Assembly (NCBI GenBank): GCA_963921425.1
Contig: OY992836.1
Span: 1,007,825-1,071,824, forward strand
Direction: 5' to 3'
From: Dryas octopetala
Lineage: Eukaryota > Streptophyta > Magnoliopsida > Rosales > Rosaceae
Length of the DNA stretch: 64,000 nucleotides
Shown: positions 1-12,732 of the stretch, piece after piece
Numbering within the stretch: the first letter of the stretch is position 1
Layout: every line of letters begins with the position of its first letter
The notes under the pieces: model-generated
Seen by the model: the letters and a program-made list of their open reading frames with translations, nothing else
Told to the model about the DNA's origin: nothing
Databases searched by the model: none
Position numbers and translations under genes: made by a program

Positions 1-3000
1 GGCCATATGAACATGCAAATTTTCTGGAAAAATTTCCAGATTTTTCATTTTTCTTGGTTTTTCATTTTCTTTCGTTTTCAACCCTCAAAACCTATTCCTA
101 TGGCTATAATAAGGTTATAAATGAACTATTTTTAGTTTAACAACATTAAACAAAGAGGTATAAACAAAATTTAAAAATAAAAGTTTCAAAAGAAAAATTG
201 CTAAGAACACCCATGGTTCCTTGAGCTTACCTTCCTTCCTATCCTTTGGAGTTAAAAAGAGGCTAAAACTTGTGATTCCTACAGTAAAAAGAAAAACACA
301 GAGACTAAAAGATGTTAGTTCAATTATTTAAGCAAAGTCTAAACAACCAAGAAGGATGAAGTTTAACTTTGAACTCTAACCTTCTCAATTTTCTTCCCTC
401 CCCTTTCTGCCCCTTTCCAGTTCACTCACTCACTGTCTCTCTCTTTCTCTTTCTCTTCCTCTCTCTCTCGCTCTCTTCTTTTCCTATGTTCAGTTTTTGC
501 TGCTTAAGAGTATTTTTAAGCACACTTTATAGTCTAATTGGCTTAAAAATTCAGTTAAGATGAAATGAATCTAATCATTACTTAGATAAGACTCATCCCT
601 CTAAAGGAATCATCACCATTGATCAAGCCTTAGGTGTTCTAATTTGAGAAGGCTGATGGCGTTGGTGTTATCCCTTCTCCCTCTTTTTTTTTTTTTTTTT
701 CCAAGTTGGGCTTTGTATCTTGTAGAACATTGAGCTAAAGCCCAAATTTAGAAATGTAGCCCAATGTTTATTTATCTATTTATTATTATTATTATTATTT
801 TTTTAGGACATTACAGAGTAACTAGTCATGCAAGCAAAGTAAATTAATTCATCTTAAAATTTATTTGCATGTCTCTTACAGCAATTCTATAATCCAATTT
901 CCTTTTACTTATAGCAATTCTATAATCCAATTTAATTTACATAATTAATTAATTTAATAATAAATAGAATGTCTATTTAATTAATAATTCTATAGCATGT
1001 CTCTTAGTAAATCTATTTCCTTTTACTTATAGCAATTCTATAATCCAATTTGATTTACATAATTAATTAATTTAATAAATCCAACTTAATTAATTAATTA
1101 TGTACTTAAATCCAATTTAGACATGATTAACTAATTTAATAAATCCAACTTAATTAATTAATCATACATAATTAAATCCAACTTTAGACATGATTAATTA
1201 ATCTAATAAATCCAACTTAACTAATTAATCATGCATAAAACTTTAAAGAGAAAATAGATATTAAATACCTAGTTATAGACCTCCTTAGCTTAATCTCCAC
1301 AAATAGAATTACTAAAACATAAAATTAAAGCCTAATAAGTAATTAACCTCAAAATAAAATAACTTAACCGAGCTCAACAGTCTTACCCAAAGACCTTACC
1401 GAGGCGAGTAGAAAATTTGGCAGAGTTTCCCCACAAATTGCCAAAATTATTTGTTTAAGAAGTTCTTAGCTGTAAAATCCTTAAGGGCACCCAAGGAGAC
1501 AACCAAAACAAATATTTTAAACTTAAGAAACTCTCAACAAGTGGTTTGTCTCAAGAAAAGTTTGAAAAAATTACAAAGTTTTCAGTTGGAAACGGGTCGC
1601 ACAAACGGATCAGGGTTGGGCAGAAAAACGACTTTTCGCTCGGTAGTGACGGTCCATATGGGGTGTCGTTTGCTTCGTCCTCGTGCGTGCGGCTCGGATC
1701 ACGGTTGCAGCATAACTAATATGTTGATGAATTCACATCCTTTTATATTCCTCTTACTTAATTTTTATGAGTTCATTTGAATAAAAGCTTTAAATTTCAT
1801 TTAATTTTGTGTTTTTGGCTTCCGAGCAATAAAATGAGAAATTGCACCATTTATTCTCCTTAATAGATTTTGACATGAATGTAATTGGAGATGAAAGCTA
1901 ATACCTTGAAGTTTTCCCAGGTTTAATTTCGTGACATTTCAAGACTTCTAAGATATTCATTTTGAATTTCAAAGTCAGCCCAAAATTGCACTCGAGGAGA
2001 ACTGAGTCAGCTGTATTGTGTGAGGCATAACTTTTTGGTTCCATCTTGGATTGATGTATATAATATATGGTTAGAAAGAAGACATTTAGAGCTTTCCATT
2101 GATATATAAAACACAATTTTTTGGGTTGGTTAAAACATTTAAATCGTGCTCCAAAGACAGCTCAGAAATCTTGTCAGCAAAAAGACAAATGGCCAAAAAG
2201 ACATCTTTCCATTTTGGGAAGATGCTTCACATGTGTTTCTACCCTCCACTTTGCTCGCCCATTTCTAGAAAAGGCTGAATTCAATATGGTCAAAGCTCCA
2301 AATAAGGTAATTTGGGCATCTATCTATCTCCACAACCCTCAAGGATCATCCAAAGAGAGATAAGATGAAATATTCTCATTTTGAACTCAGCAAACCTCAT
2401 CCCTTCATTTTCTTTTAATTCTAGCCACATATTCTACACATAACTCACCAAAACCATAAAACACTCTCTCAATTTCGAACTCTCCTCTCCATCCTCTCTA
2501 ATTTCACTCATTCCATTATCCATTTTATCATCTCATCTCAAAAACACACATCTCATCTTCCATCTTCCAAAATCCTAGCCTTTTCTCATCTCTCCATCAT
2601 TTCTTTTCCCCATCTTCACTCCATCAACTCTTCCTCTCCAAAAAACCAAACACCATCACAACACCCATCTACCATATTCACCACCATTCTTACAAGAGAA
2701 GCTTGGAGGCACTTGGGACAAAAAACTATTTTGGGCATCCTTGGAGGAATGACACCGGCCCCTTGGGAGCTTGGTTTCAACATTTAGAGTTTTCTTTTTT
2801 CCCTCTTGTTTTCATTTATGTTTTAACTTGTGATGTTGTTTATAACTTTTATGGCTAGTGAGTAGTTTCTTGATTTGGGGCTAGGGATGTAGCCTTAGCC
2901 CAACCATGTAATGACTTTGTGATTTGTGATATAAATGCCCTTTTGGATATATATGCTCTTATGTTAGTTTAAAAATCATGACTTGTATGTGTGAATTTAC

Positions 3001-3459
3001 CACTTGTGCATATGAGAAATGTTGTCATATAGAAATTGGGGATTGGTAACCTTTAGTTTCTAAAACATGTTGCATAAGAGCATGATAATTTAAAAGCACC
3101 TTGGTTGGATTGTTTTAATTTCTTGGATTCCTCATCCTTAGAACTTTATACACCTAGGGTTTGCTATGACATTAATCTTAGGTAGTTAGTTATCACCTTG
3201 GTTGGGGTAGTTGATAACATGAAAGAGGATGTGCCCTAATTTACCTTGATCGGGGGTTATGAGGGGATCTAATCTATCTAATTTGGTATAATTACTAGTT
3301 GCATTGTTTGTTACATGGAAAAATTAGTGTGAACCTCTAACCACCACAAATCTCATATCATCATCAATTTAAACTTGTACTTGAATTTGCTTGCTTTCCA
3401 TTTAAATTAGCTTGCGTTTAATTTTAGTGTTACTTGTTATCAATCAAACAACCAACAAC
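1..3459. other. AT-rich repetitive non-coding DNA
   Basis: No convincing coding sequence is visible; the longest frames (about 60-110 codons) have no recognisable motif. The stretch holds a T run at 684-700, an ATT microsatellite at about 770-803, AT-rich direct repeats (866-1240) and a pyrimidine-rich C/T/A section at about 2390-2690. The part from about 2700 to 3459 resumes at 12733 once the insertion bounded by the CAAAC TSD is removed, so it is the host of that insertion. General composition suggests an old gypsy LTR or untranslated region, but this is inference without a decisive motif. Confidence 0.35.
866..1240. repeat. AT-rich direct repeats
   Basis: Two related blocks of roughly 125 bp begin with GCATGTCTCTTA (near 869 and 994) and share AGCAATTCTATAATCCAATT. 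They are followed by about three copies of a 60-70 bp unit made of AATTAATTAAT, AAATCCAA and AGACATGATTAA. The copies are imperfect. This looks like local tandem duplication in AT-rich DNA. Confidence 0.6.
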
Positions 3460-4127
3460 CAAACTGACAGAACCGTCCCCAAATTCCACCCTCCGGAGTG
3501 ACTCTATGGAGTCCAACACCCACCGGGTGTTAGGCCTGCTAATCTCCACTGCAATCCAAAATTTATATTTGAATTTAAATAGAGTATAACTACATAGAAT
3601 TTTTACAACATCAAATACATAAAAAAAAAAAATAAGACAAGAATATTATGCCAACAATATTGACGGACGAATGATAAAAAAAACTGATACCTCGACGTGG
3701 TGCGGTCCGACCTTAGCGATCTCTAGAACCTGGGGGGAAACGTAAAAGAATAAATAAATAAAATAAACAAATAAATAAATAAAACGTGAGAATAATCTCT
3801 GTGAGTGGACAAAAATAGACTTTAAAACAAGACCCTTGAAAACCGGCCATTTGTAAAACTGCTCGTTTACTTTGAACTCATTTCTTTAAAGATCTCCCAG
3901 TTTTAAAACCATTTCTCAAATCCATTTGTAAATCATCTAAAAACTGTAAATCGAATTATGAAGAACAAATAATAGTCTCAAGCTATAAAACTAATACAAT
4001 ATCTAAATAAAAACGCAATGTTCTGCTGAACTGTCATTTAAAATATTTACTGATGTAAATTCATTTATGAAAATACTCCACAAACTAAAACCTCACGCCA
4101 CACTAGTATCCGGGGAAAAACAGGTCA

Positions 4128-4372
4128 TACATGCATGCAGAGCTAATAATGCTGGTCATACACTGCCGAAACATCTCTAGGCAAGTGCAGAGCAAATATA
4201 TAATGCTGGTCATACATCGCCGACTAGGCAAGTGCAGAGCAATATATAATGCTAGTCATACACCGCCGACTAAGCAAGTGCAGAGCAAATGCTGGTCATA
4301 CACTGCCGACTAAGCAAGTGCATAGCAAATGCTGGTCATACACCGTCGACTAAGCGAGTGTAGAGGAAATCT
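4128..4372 (-). repeat. LTR minisatellite, GGTCATACACCGCCGACTA type
   Basis: About six degenerate copies of a 40-60 bp unit are present, each with GCTGGTCATACA, CGCCGACTA and GCAAGTGCAGAGC. It lies at the same relative place in the LTR as the minisatellites of other copies and closely resembles the one at 13975-14190. Confidence 0.8.
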
Positions 4373-5681
4373 ATACCTGCTAAGGGGTACTAATATGGCG
4401 GTTTGAAACCGCTTTTGTATATCTCAATCAACCACATCTCAAAACTACTCATCCAGATAAAAAGTGAAAATACAATTCTTCCAATAAATCCACTAAAATA
4501 AAAATCATTCTCAAATTGTGAAAGCTGCTTGATCAAAATCATTTCCCAAGAAATAGAAATTTTAATCATAAAGAACTTAGAATAATGCCCAAAAACCATT
4601 TTCATAAACCTTCCTTATGAAAATCATGCAGTGCGACCATAATCTCAAAATCTCATTCCTTAACTCATATCAATACAGTTATTTCATAAATGATTTCTAA
4701 ACACATGCACACTTCACAAATCAAATTATTTTCATTCATGTAAGTACATTAAAGTGAGCTTATGGAAAATGATTCTTAAATTACGAATCCAAGAAACTAA
4801 CTCATGAATTAATATTTCTCAATCAAAACTCAAAAATAACCAAAATAAATTAAAACATAAATTCAAGGAAACATTTTCAAAATAAAAGTCCAACTCACAG
4901 TTTACTCCGAGCTACGCCGAATCCTTTTTGAAAATTGATTCCTACTCACGACTCCTCACTTGTTTACCACTAGAATAGTCGAGAGATGAAGCTATATCGA
5001 CCTAATATAAAAACATGCCTACTTTAATAATTTGGGAAATTAGATATACGAATTTCGAGTAAAGAGGTAAACTGATCGATATGTCCTCCTAATCGAACGA
5101 GGTCTAAGTTTTTGTTTTCCGACAACAAATCCCATTAATAATAATCATTCTGGAAAATTTATTGCCTAATCGTCCACTATTAACCTCAACCTCAATCATT
5201 CACATCTTAATTAATAACCTCAAAGCATAATCACCATCATTTCCATCCTCAAGATTCAAGCCTAGACTTTACCAAGTCATAGCCAAACCAAATCCTAGCA
5301 AACAAATGCATACACGCAAGCAAAGCAACAATTCAAGTTATCTAATTTAACTCACAGTGCAACCACGTAAAAAGACCAAATTGCCCTTCACGGCGCCAAT
5401 GCTCGAATCTCCAATCCGGCAGCATGACGACATCGAGAATAAGATTTCCCGAGCCCGTGTACCTGTTAAGACCAGACAACCAATCAATTAGAAACTAGAA
5501 ACACAAATGGGCCACTAAACAGCTGAAACGGGCGGTAACCACCACACACAGTGGCTGCCTAACCCCCAAACAACACAGAAAAATCACCGAATTCTCACCA
5601 AATGGAACTAGAAGGGTTCTTGGGACTTCAAATGGGCAGAATTGAGTCAAAAAACTATTAACCCGCAGCCAAAAGTGGTGG

Positions 5682-5732
5682 TGTAACAACCCGACTCAAA
5701 CTTCACTAGGAATTTAAAAATTTATTTGAGGT
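5682..5732 (+). repeat. 51-bp LTR 5'-end stub
   Basis: It begins TGTAACAACCCGACTCAAAC, the family LTR start, and runs only 51 bp before a second LTR start (TGTAACGACCCGACCCC) at 5733. The outer TSD belongs to this stub and to the 3' end at 11524. The likeliest history is a nested insertion followed by recombination that removed one 3' end. Confidence 0.6.
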
Positions 5733-6042
5733 TGTAACGACCCGACCCCAAGATTTAATTTGAATTTCCAAATTTCAAGTTTAATTTTCAGATTTCATTT
5801 AAGTCTTGGAAAGGGGATTCTAGTGTTTGAGAGAGGTATTTTAAAGGTGGAACTTTGGCAAATAATTTTGAGACGGCTAAATAGAATTTGAATTCCCAAA
5901 CACGTGAACGAAAGCGATTTTTAAATCGAAATTTCGGGGAAGGAAATATGGAGAAATTTCTAGAAAGGACAATTGGGTAATTTTAAAACCCCAAAACACT
6001 TTAATTTAAATCAGTCAACTCTCTCTATCTCTATATCTCTCC

Positions 6043-6052
<10 letters not shown>

Positions 6053-6092
<40 letters not shown>
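6053..6092. repeat. (CT)n microsatellite in LTR
   Basis: An uninterrupted CT run of about 40 bp follows a looser CT-rich lead-in from about 6019. A GC-rich block (about 6100-6435) follows. Similar CT tracts sit at the same LTR position in nearly every copy in the window. Confidence 0.9.
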
Positions 6093-6097
<5 letters not shown>

Positions 6098-7017
6098 TTC
6101 CTTCTCCCGCACCCACCCATGTGCACACACTACCTGCCACTGCAAGCCTCACCGCCAGCCATCCCCTGTCGACCAGGCCACCGCGCGACCTCCCTTTGCC
6201 GATGCATAAACCACCCAGCAGCGACCCTTGGTCGCCCAGTCCCGCGTGCACAGAGACCAGCCAGAAACCCAGCTGCTGCCCTCCCTCGATCTCGCCAAAT
6301 TTCTGGCCACCTAGGCTCACCGGCGACCTCCCCATTGGCCGACCAACACAGCCCAGTCCTCCTCCTCGCCGAGCAGCTCGCCTTGCACTTTGAAACATGC
6401 CAGAAACCACCTGAAACGTCGCCCCTCTCCTAGCTGATTTCGGCCAAGCTCGACCCCCAACCTTTGAATTTTTTTGGTGGGTTTTCTTCCTTTCTTAGTG
6501 GGCTTAATTCTTTTAAGTTATTGTTGTTAAATTTTGGGTTTAAGTGGAAGTTTGAATTTAGGAGTGTAGGGCCATTTCGGGTTTTCTTTAATTTTCTGGT
6601 TAGAGGGCTATTCTTGTTGTTTTTTTTTAATAAATTTCATCCTAGGAATCTCAAATGTGGTTTAAGATTGAAAGGTTGAGTGGGTTTGAGGAATTTTTCA
6701 ATTTTTTCTAAAAATTTGTAACGGCCCGACCCAAATTTCCACTAGAAATTTAAATTTTTATTTAACTATTTTTTTTAAGAGATTTTTTTGTATTTTAAAG
6801 ATTTGAGATTTATTTGGAAAATAAAAAGGGTTTTGAATTATTTATTTATTGGGGCTTGACCCAAAGTTGACTTTTAAAATAAATGGGCTTTTGATTTTGA
6901 CTTTGGGTCCGTTGGATAGGTTTCGAGCCCATGATTTCATAGACACGTAGTACGTGTCGTTTCGAGTTACGGTTTGAAAGATACGGACATGTGAAGTGAG
7001 GGGCAATTTTGTAAATT

Positions 7018-7024
7018 TATAAAA
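7018..7024 (+). promoter_or_regulatory. TATA box of the type-A solo LTR
   Basis: TATAAAA lies about 300 bp after the LTR start and just before the CT-rich, then GC-rich, block. The two-LTR element at 39781-48073 has TATATAA at the equivalent place. If used, U3 is only about 0.3 kb and most of the LTR is transcribed. Confidence 0.5.
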
Positions 7025-8764
7025 GTGGGTTTTTAAATACCCAAAATCAGAAAAATTTTCTGATTTTTCTCTCTCTAGAATCTTCTACAAACTTCTCTCC
7101 CCCTTTATTTCTCTCTCCCCGACACTCTCACTCTCCCGCAGCCCTCTCCTACGCGCACCAACCCTAGCCACCCCCACTCACCATCGGCGGCCACCCTGCC
7201 GGCCTCGAACTCCGGCGAGCACACCCCCCAGGTGCCGACCACCCCCCCAGCCTACTCTCTCTCTTCGTTCTCACTTTCCCCGTGTTCTCTCTCTACTCTC
7301 TCCCTCTGTGTGCAGCACCGGCCATCAACGCCGGCCTCCCCTCGCAGTCGCCACTCTCCGGTGACCTTCCCTCAGGCCGGTGACCTCCCCCAGCGCTCCT
7401 CCAGCCAGCCCAGCCGCGAGCACAAAAAACCCAGAAAACCCAGCAGTTTGGCTCCCCTTTGTCTCGCCGGATTCTGACCAATTTCCGGTGCGAAACACCT
7501 TCATTTTAGGTGAGTTTTCTTCCTCTTCTATTGGGCTTTCACCCTCTTATGATTTAGTTGTTTAATTTTGAGAATTTTCTGAAGATGGAATATAGGGGTT
7601 TAAGGCCATTTCGAGTTTTTCTATAATTTTCGGATTTAGCGGCTATTACGGTGTTGTCTAGGACAAATTTCGTCCCTAGGAGACTCAATAGTTGTCTAGG
7701 ACTGAGAAAATATGTGGGTTTGGTTGAAATTGAATAAAATTGGTTGAATTTGGAGTTGGAGCAGCCACCTTGGGCAGTACCCACAGTAATTCCGAACCCC
7801 CACTGCCATTCGTAAATTAAGGACTATTTTGGGCATTTGTGGAGTGCGTTGTTGAGCATGGCTACGTGAGTGTGATTGGAGAAGCCAAATTTGTTTGTAA
7901 GTTTAATTTTGAACATCGTAAACCGTCCAGTTAGGACGAGTGTTGGGCGTGATGTTAGGTTGAGCACAAATCTACGTTTAAGTGTCTTAAGTCGGAACTA
8001 ATTGTATTTCGTTGATTGTTTATTCTATAGGCGAGACGACCGTGGCTCGTGACGATCTGGCGGAGGATCGAAGCTAGGGCTATCTCTGTGAGTGGACTTT
8101 TGTTTTAAAAACATTTTTTTTACTTTATGGATGAATTTATTTGCTTATCCTGAGTTTTATTTGAGTATGGTTTGAGTTGAAATAATTTGGGATTGAATTT
8201 GTAAATGATTATGATTTTCAAAGTTTACATTTCCGTTAGTTTGATTAATGTCTTTACTTTAAGTCTTATTAAATGATTTTTCATACAAGATTGATGAACT
8301 AATTTAGTTTTATGAGTCGATAGAGATATACGATTTCAAACGTGATTTATACAAGAATTTATTGAAAGGAAATTGATTTCAAAGTTTTGTGTAAGCCTTG
8401 AGTTGATAGCGAAATGTGTGATAATTTCATTGGGATTCTTCATTTTTAAGAAATTATTTTGCGTGGTATTGAGATATTATGAATGGTTTTATGTATACTA
8501 AAATTATTTGAAATAATACACTTTGGCATATTGATTTAAGGTTTGAAGGAAGGTTTCAATAATATTTTCTTTCGATGAGAAAATGATATTTATTCTCGGT
8601 GGATAAAGGATTTATGACTTGGTTTAGAAAATGTTTTCAAAATCCACTCTTGCAGTACCCTCCAGGTTATCAAATTTGATAGGTCTTTGGGACCCATCAC
8701 GGCACACATATAGGCTTTGGGTCGTGTGTCGGGATGCTTCGCCCTTTGGGGGCTGCTCTGCGTG

Positions 8765-8925
8765 CACGTATGACCAGGATTGCCTGCACGTGCTGATTTT
8801 ATTCACACGTGTGTATGGCCAGGATATTGCCTGCATGTGTTGGATTTACTCCACACGTGTGTATGGCCAGGATATTGCCTGCCTGTGCGATGCAGGAATT
8901 CCGCACAGGTGTATGGCTAGGTTTT
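8765..8925 (+). repeat. LTR minisatellite with CACGTG-type hairpin units
   Basis: Three to four units of about 49-57 bp share GGATATTGCCTGCACGTG and CACACGTGTGTATGGCCA. Each contains facing arms such as CACGTGTTGGA and TCCACACGTG that could form a stem, and CACGTG itself is a G-box core. Closely related arrays occur at 34850-34965, 42085-42250, 47150-47315 and, inverted, 25655-25870. Confidence 0.8.
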
Positions 8926-10486
8926 TCAGGGTATAAGCATGATGGAAATGAAATTGTTATCTTCAAGAGTTTAAATATGAATTTTAAGTGAGAAATACTT
9001 TTCGAGTTTTATAAAGATTTTGATTTTATCATTCTTATGACTTTGTTAATTTAGATGGTTGGCTATTGAGAAATAAGTTTTGATTTATCTTTTCCTTGAG
9101 TCCCAGTAGTTTTATAACACTCTTAAAGCTTAAAAATAGTTTTAAAACTGGGGGATTTCAAAGAGCAACGTGAGGTCTTAGAGTTAAATATGCTTATATA
9201 GGATTTTCTGAAACATGAAGTTTACATTTGTTTTCGTTTCTATTATACTGTCCACTCACTGAGTTTGTCTCACGGTTTATCTTGTTTTGTTTTAAATTGT
9301 CCCCCCAGGTAGTAGCTTTGGTAGATGTTGAGCCAATAACGTCGAGGCATTTACGTCCATCTCCCTAGTTGGACCCTGTAGGCGCCATTTTATTCTTGTA
9401 AAAATTTCTTGTAATAGAATAGCAGCTCTGATAAACACTTTACAATTTTAAGTTGGATTTCTGTGAAATTGTTGGGTCTGAGACCCTATTTGGTTGTGGT
9501 AGAGGTGGTTGATGTTTTAGAAGTGTTTTTAACAGGTTTTGAAATTTCTGGGTTAGTCTATTTTCAGGGGAGGTTTTGCCGAATTTTCGATAGGATTTTC
9601 CTTGAATTTAGATCCCGCAGGATCCCTCCAGGTTTCAGGGTGGAATCCGGGGGCGGTCCTGTCAAAATTGGTGATGGGCAGCCACTTTGTGCACCACCCA
9701 CTATGATTTCGTGAACGTAGGTTTATTTTAGAATGATCGTTGAGTGGGTTATTCGACCTTGACCGTGTTGAGCGTTGTTGGAGAAGCCGAAGTTGTTTTG
9801 GAGGCGAAAATGTAAGACTTGGCTGATACCAAATTTCTCTAAAACGAGTTTTCGACTAAAATAAGTCTTGTGCAGAATTCCTTTTAAGTTTAAGATTTGT
9901 TTGGATGGTTGGGTGATGTTGGTTAGAGCCAGGAACCTTTGGGGTGATTGAAGAGGTGTTTGTGGATTTAAATCGTGCGTCGTAAATTGTTGTGTAGGAC
10001 GAGAGACGGGTGTGTCGTTAGGTCTCGTACACACACACCTTTAATGTTGTCGAGTCGAGGCTAATTTTATTTTATAGGCGAGACGACCGTGACTCGTGAC
10101 TATCCGACGAAGGATCGAAGTTAAGGCTCTCTTTGTGATTGGACCTTCATTTTAATAATTTGTGTTTTGCTATGTGTTTTTAATCTCTTTGATTTAAGTT
10201 GAACCTATCTTGAGTGTTAAATCTGAATTTCTCTCAAATAATCGTTTATACTCGTTGATTTCCTTTTATCTTGAATTTCATAAATTTTACGAACAAGAAT
10301 TGTTTCAACATGTTTTATATGTGTATTCTTGTGGAAAGTACCTTGATTTGAAATGGCGTGTTTTAAATTCAATTTGTTTATGAGAGGATTTATTATATCT
10401 AGTATGATTATTGTAAAGATTATTTATTTTTGGATGTGGAATGTTGTGAATTGAAAATGCAAGTACTGATCGGACGAGCCTACCTG

Positions 10487-10757
10487 TGTAAAATGCACGA
10501 GATTGTGGCCAGGATGTGAGCCTGCTCGTGCAGAGTGACCCCTCCGTACGAGATTGTGGCTAGGATACGAGTCTGCTCGTGCGGAGTCACCTCTTTGTAT
10601 GAGATTGTGGCCAGTATATGAGCCTGCTTGTGCGGGGTGACCTCTCCGTACGAGATTGTGGCCAGGATACGAGCCTGCTCGTGCATAATAACCTCTATGT
10701 ACGAGATTGTGGCCAGGGTTTGAGCCTGTCCGTGCGCGGGATTGTGGCCAGGACATT
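10487..10757 (+). repeat. LTR minisatellite, GAGATTGTGGCCAGGATACG type
   Basis: About five units of 60-65 bp contain ACGAGATTGTGGCCAGGAT, then ACGAGCCTGCTCGT, which is a small hairpin (ACGAG/CTCGT with a 4-base loop). The array sits at the equivalent minisatellite position of the type-B LTR. A shorter relative is at 35690-35815. Confidence 0.8.
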
Positions 10758-12732
10758 GTCTACAGTACGAGTACGAGTATGGTGTAATTTCATTATTTTT
10801 CCAAGGAATTCTTTTACAAAAGTTTAAATGAGAAGTTCTTTTTATGCTTTATCTTGATTCTTGGACTTTTAGTTTTGCATGATATTTCTCTTTAGAAAGT
10901 TCTCTGTGAATGACTGCATATCGGTTTTATTCATGTATCTTATGTTAAATAGTTTCCATGACATTTGAGGAGAGATTTTTGAGAAACGTTTTAAAACTGG
11001 GGGATTTTAAAGAGCGATGTGAGGTCTTAGTGTTAAGTTTGCTTATAAGGATTTCTGAAAGGATAGATAACCTTTATTTTTTGTTTTTCCACTCACTGAG
11101 TTTATCTCACAATTTTTTTGTTTTGTCTTAAATTGTTTTCCCCCCCAGGCCGTAGCATTGGTGGAGGTCGAGCCAATCACGTCGAGACATAGAGTCCATT
11201 TTCTCTTCTCGGATCTTGTAGACATCGCTTCCATTTTGAAAGTTCCTTTTCTTTAACTGTAAAAAAATTGTTGTAATAGGAGTAGTGGATCTGATAACCA
11301 TACTTAAATTATAAGATTATTTTGTATTTGTAGGGTCTGAGACCCTTTTTGGTTGTGGTAGAGGCGGCTGATGTTTTTAGAAGTGTTTTTACAGGTTTCA
11401 TAAATTTTGGGTTAGTCCATTTTTAAGGGAGGTTCTGCCGAATTTTCGGTAGGACTTTCCTTGATTCTGGATTCTCACAGGACTTCTCTGAGATTCAGGG
11501 TAGAATTCGGGGGCGGTCTTGTCAGGTGGTTCTGATGGTGGCAGCGGCGGCACAAACCTGGAAATACCTAAAATCAACTCAAATTAATCCTAATTGCATA
11601 ATGGAACCTTCAATTGCACAAAAACAATTCGAATTCAAGTCCAATTTCAAGAAATTTGAAATAAGCATAAACCCTAAAATCGAATTTCCAATTTTTCAAA
11701 ATTGAACGACCATGCCTTAGGGGAAAGATTACATATACCTCGAGGATCAATTCTTGTAACTGGGTCGACGATCAAAAGTCGTCGAAAACGGCTCAAATAG
11801 GCGGTGGAAGCCGGCGGTGGAGTTTGGCTTCCCGAGCTCATTGCTCCGTCATGGAGCATTGTATGGACGAATGGAGACCTTGGCAAGACTCGTTGTGATG
11901 AGAGGATCAAGACCCAGTAGGTCCGGTGTCGCATCGAGGCCTGAAAAACGAGATTGCCGGGGAGAGCTTCTCTCGGTCTTCGCGTCGATTCATTGCAACG
12001 GTGGCCCAGGTGGGTGATCGGTGGCCAGGGGAAGGAAGAGGGAGGGACGGCGAGCTCGACGGGCCAAAGCCCGAGCTCAGCCGCGGTCGGACGCGTCGCC
12101 ACATGTAGGTGGCAGGTGCGGCTGCCCCTGTGTAGCGAGAGGCGAGAGAGAGAGAGAACTGGGGAGAGAGGAGAGAGAACTGGGGAATGAGATAAAAGTC
12201 TGATTTTGGGTTTTAAAACCCCTTTGGTACAAATTACAAGATTGCCCTTTACTTCAAATGCCCATAACTCTCAAACCGTAACTCTGATTTACGCGTGCTT
12301 TGTGTCTACGAACTCGTAGACTCGAGACCTTCCCAACAAGCCCAAAGTGAAAATCAAAAGTCCACTAACATGAAAAGTCAACTTTGGGGTCAAGTCCAAT
12401 TTAAAACAAAAATTAAAAATTAAACCAAAACCTTTTTATTTTCCAAATAAATTCCCAAAATAATCAAAATAAATTCTCAAAATATTTAAAATAAATCTTT
12501 GAAAAATATGGGGTCTCACAATTTTAAAATGAAACATTTTAAATCTAATTAGACTTTAAATAACGTTGAATCAATTTCAGTGAAAACGTCGAATAAACTC
12601 TCAAAAACTCCCAAAGTAAATCAAAAAGAATTTCTAAGGACGCAAAACTAAACTTCCTTGAACTCTCTTAAAACCAAAGTTAGATAAAAATTCAAACTTC
12701 CAGTGAAATTTGGGTCGGGTCGTTAAACAAAC

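Larger units (their letters stand above)
6717..9664 (+). mobile_element. Solo long LTR (type A), TSD AAATT
   Basis: TSD AAATT lies at 6712-6716 and 9665-9669. The LTR (2948 bp) starts TGTAACGGCCCGACCC and ends GGCGGTCCTGTCA. Landmarks in order are: U3 core with GACCCAAAGTTGACTTTTAA (about 6869), TATA box (7018), CT-rich tract, GC-rich block, donor-like TTTTAGGTGAGT (about 7504), acceptor-like TTCTATAGGCGAGACGACC (about 8022) with a short putative exon ending at GTGAGTGGAC, minisatellite (8765-8925), CCCCCCAGGTAGTAGC (about 9302), and the terminal block. There is no internal region, so it is a solo LTR. Confidence 0.9.
5682..11524 (+). mobile_element. Long LTR (type B) in an older LTR
   Basis: TSD GGTGG occurs at 5677-5681 and 11525-11529. 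The insert starts TGTAACAACCCGACTC and ends GGTCTTGTCA. It consists of a 51-bp stub (5682-5732), a type-B LTR beginning TGTAACGACCCGACCCC at 5733, a nested solo LTR (6717-9664) and the rest of the type-B LTR (9670-11524). The 3' landmarks are a conserved GATTTTAAAGAGCGATGTGA near 11004, a CCCCCCAG acceptor-like site at about 11148, and the closing block TTCTGCCGAATTTTCGGTAG near 11440. No coding region is present. Confidence 0.82.
3465..12727 (-). mobile_element. Solo long LTR, reverse, interrupted
   Basis: The 5-bp TSD CAAAC lies at 3460-3464 and 12728-12732. On the minus strand the LTR would start TTTAACGACCCGACCC (normally TGTAACGACC, one base changed) and end GGTTCTGTCA. Its own sequence is 3465-5681 plus 11530-12727, about 3.4 kb, because 5682-11524 was inserted later. 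Reading backwards it contains the family landmarks: leader block, U3 core, GA tract near 12135, GC-rich block, the block around 5390-5560 with GTTAAGACCAGAC, a minisatellite (4128-4372) and the splice-like CCTGGGGGG at about 3730. No internal region is attached, so it is a solo LTR. Confidence 0.85.

Noticed and set aside
1451-1780. 109-codon frame in the left non-coding region
   Set aside because: No domain or family resemblance, no codon signature, and AT-rich surroundings typical of repeats.
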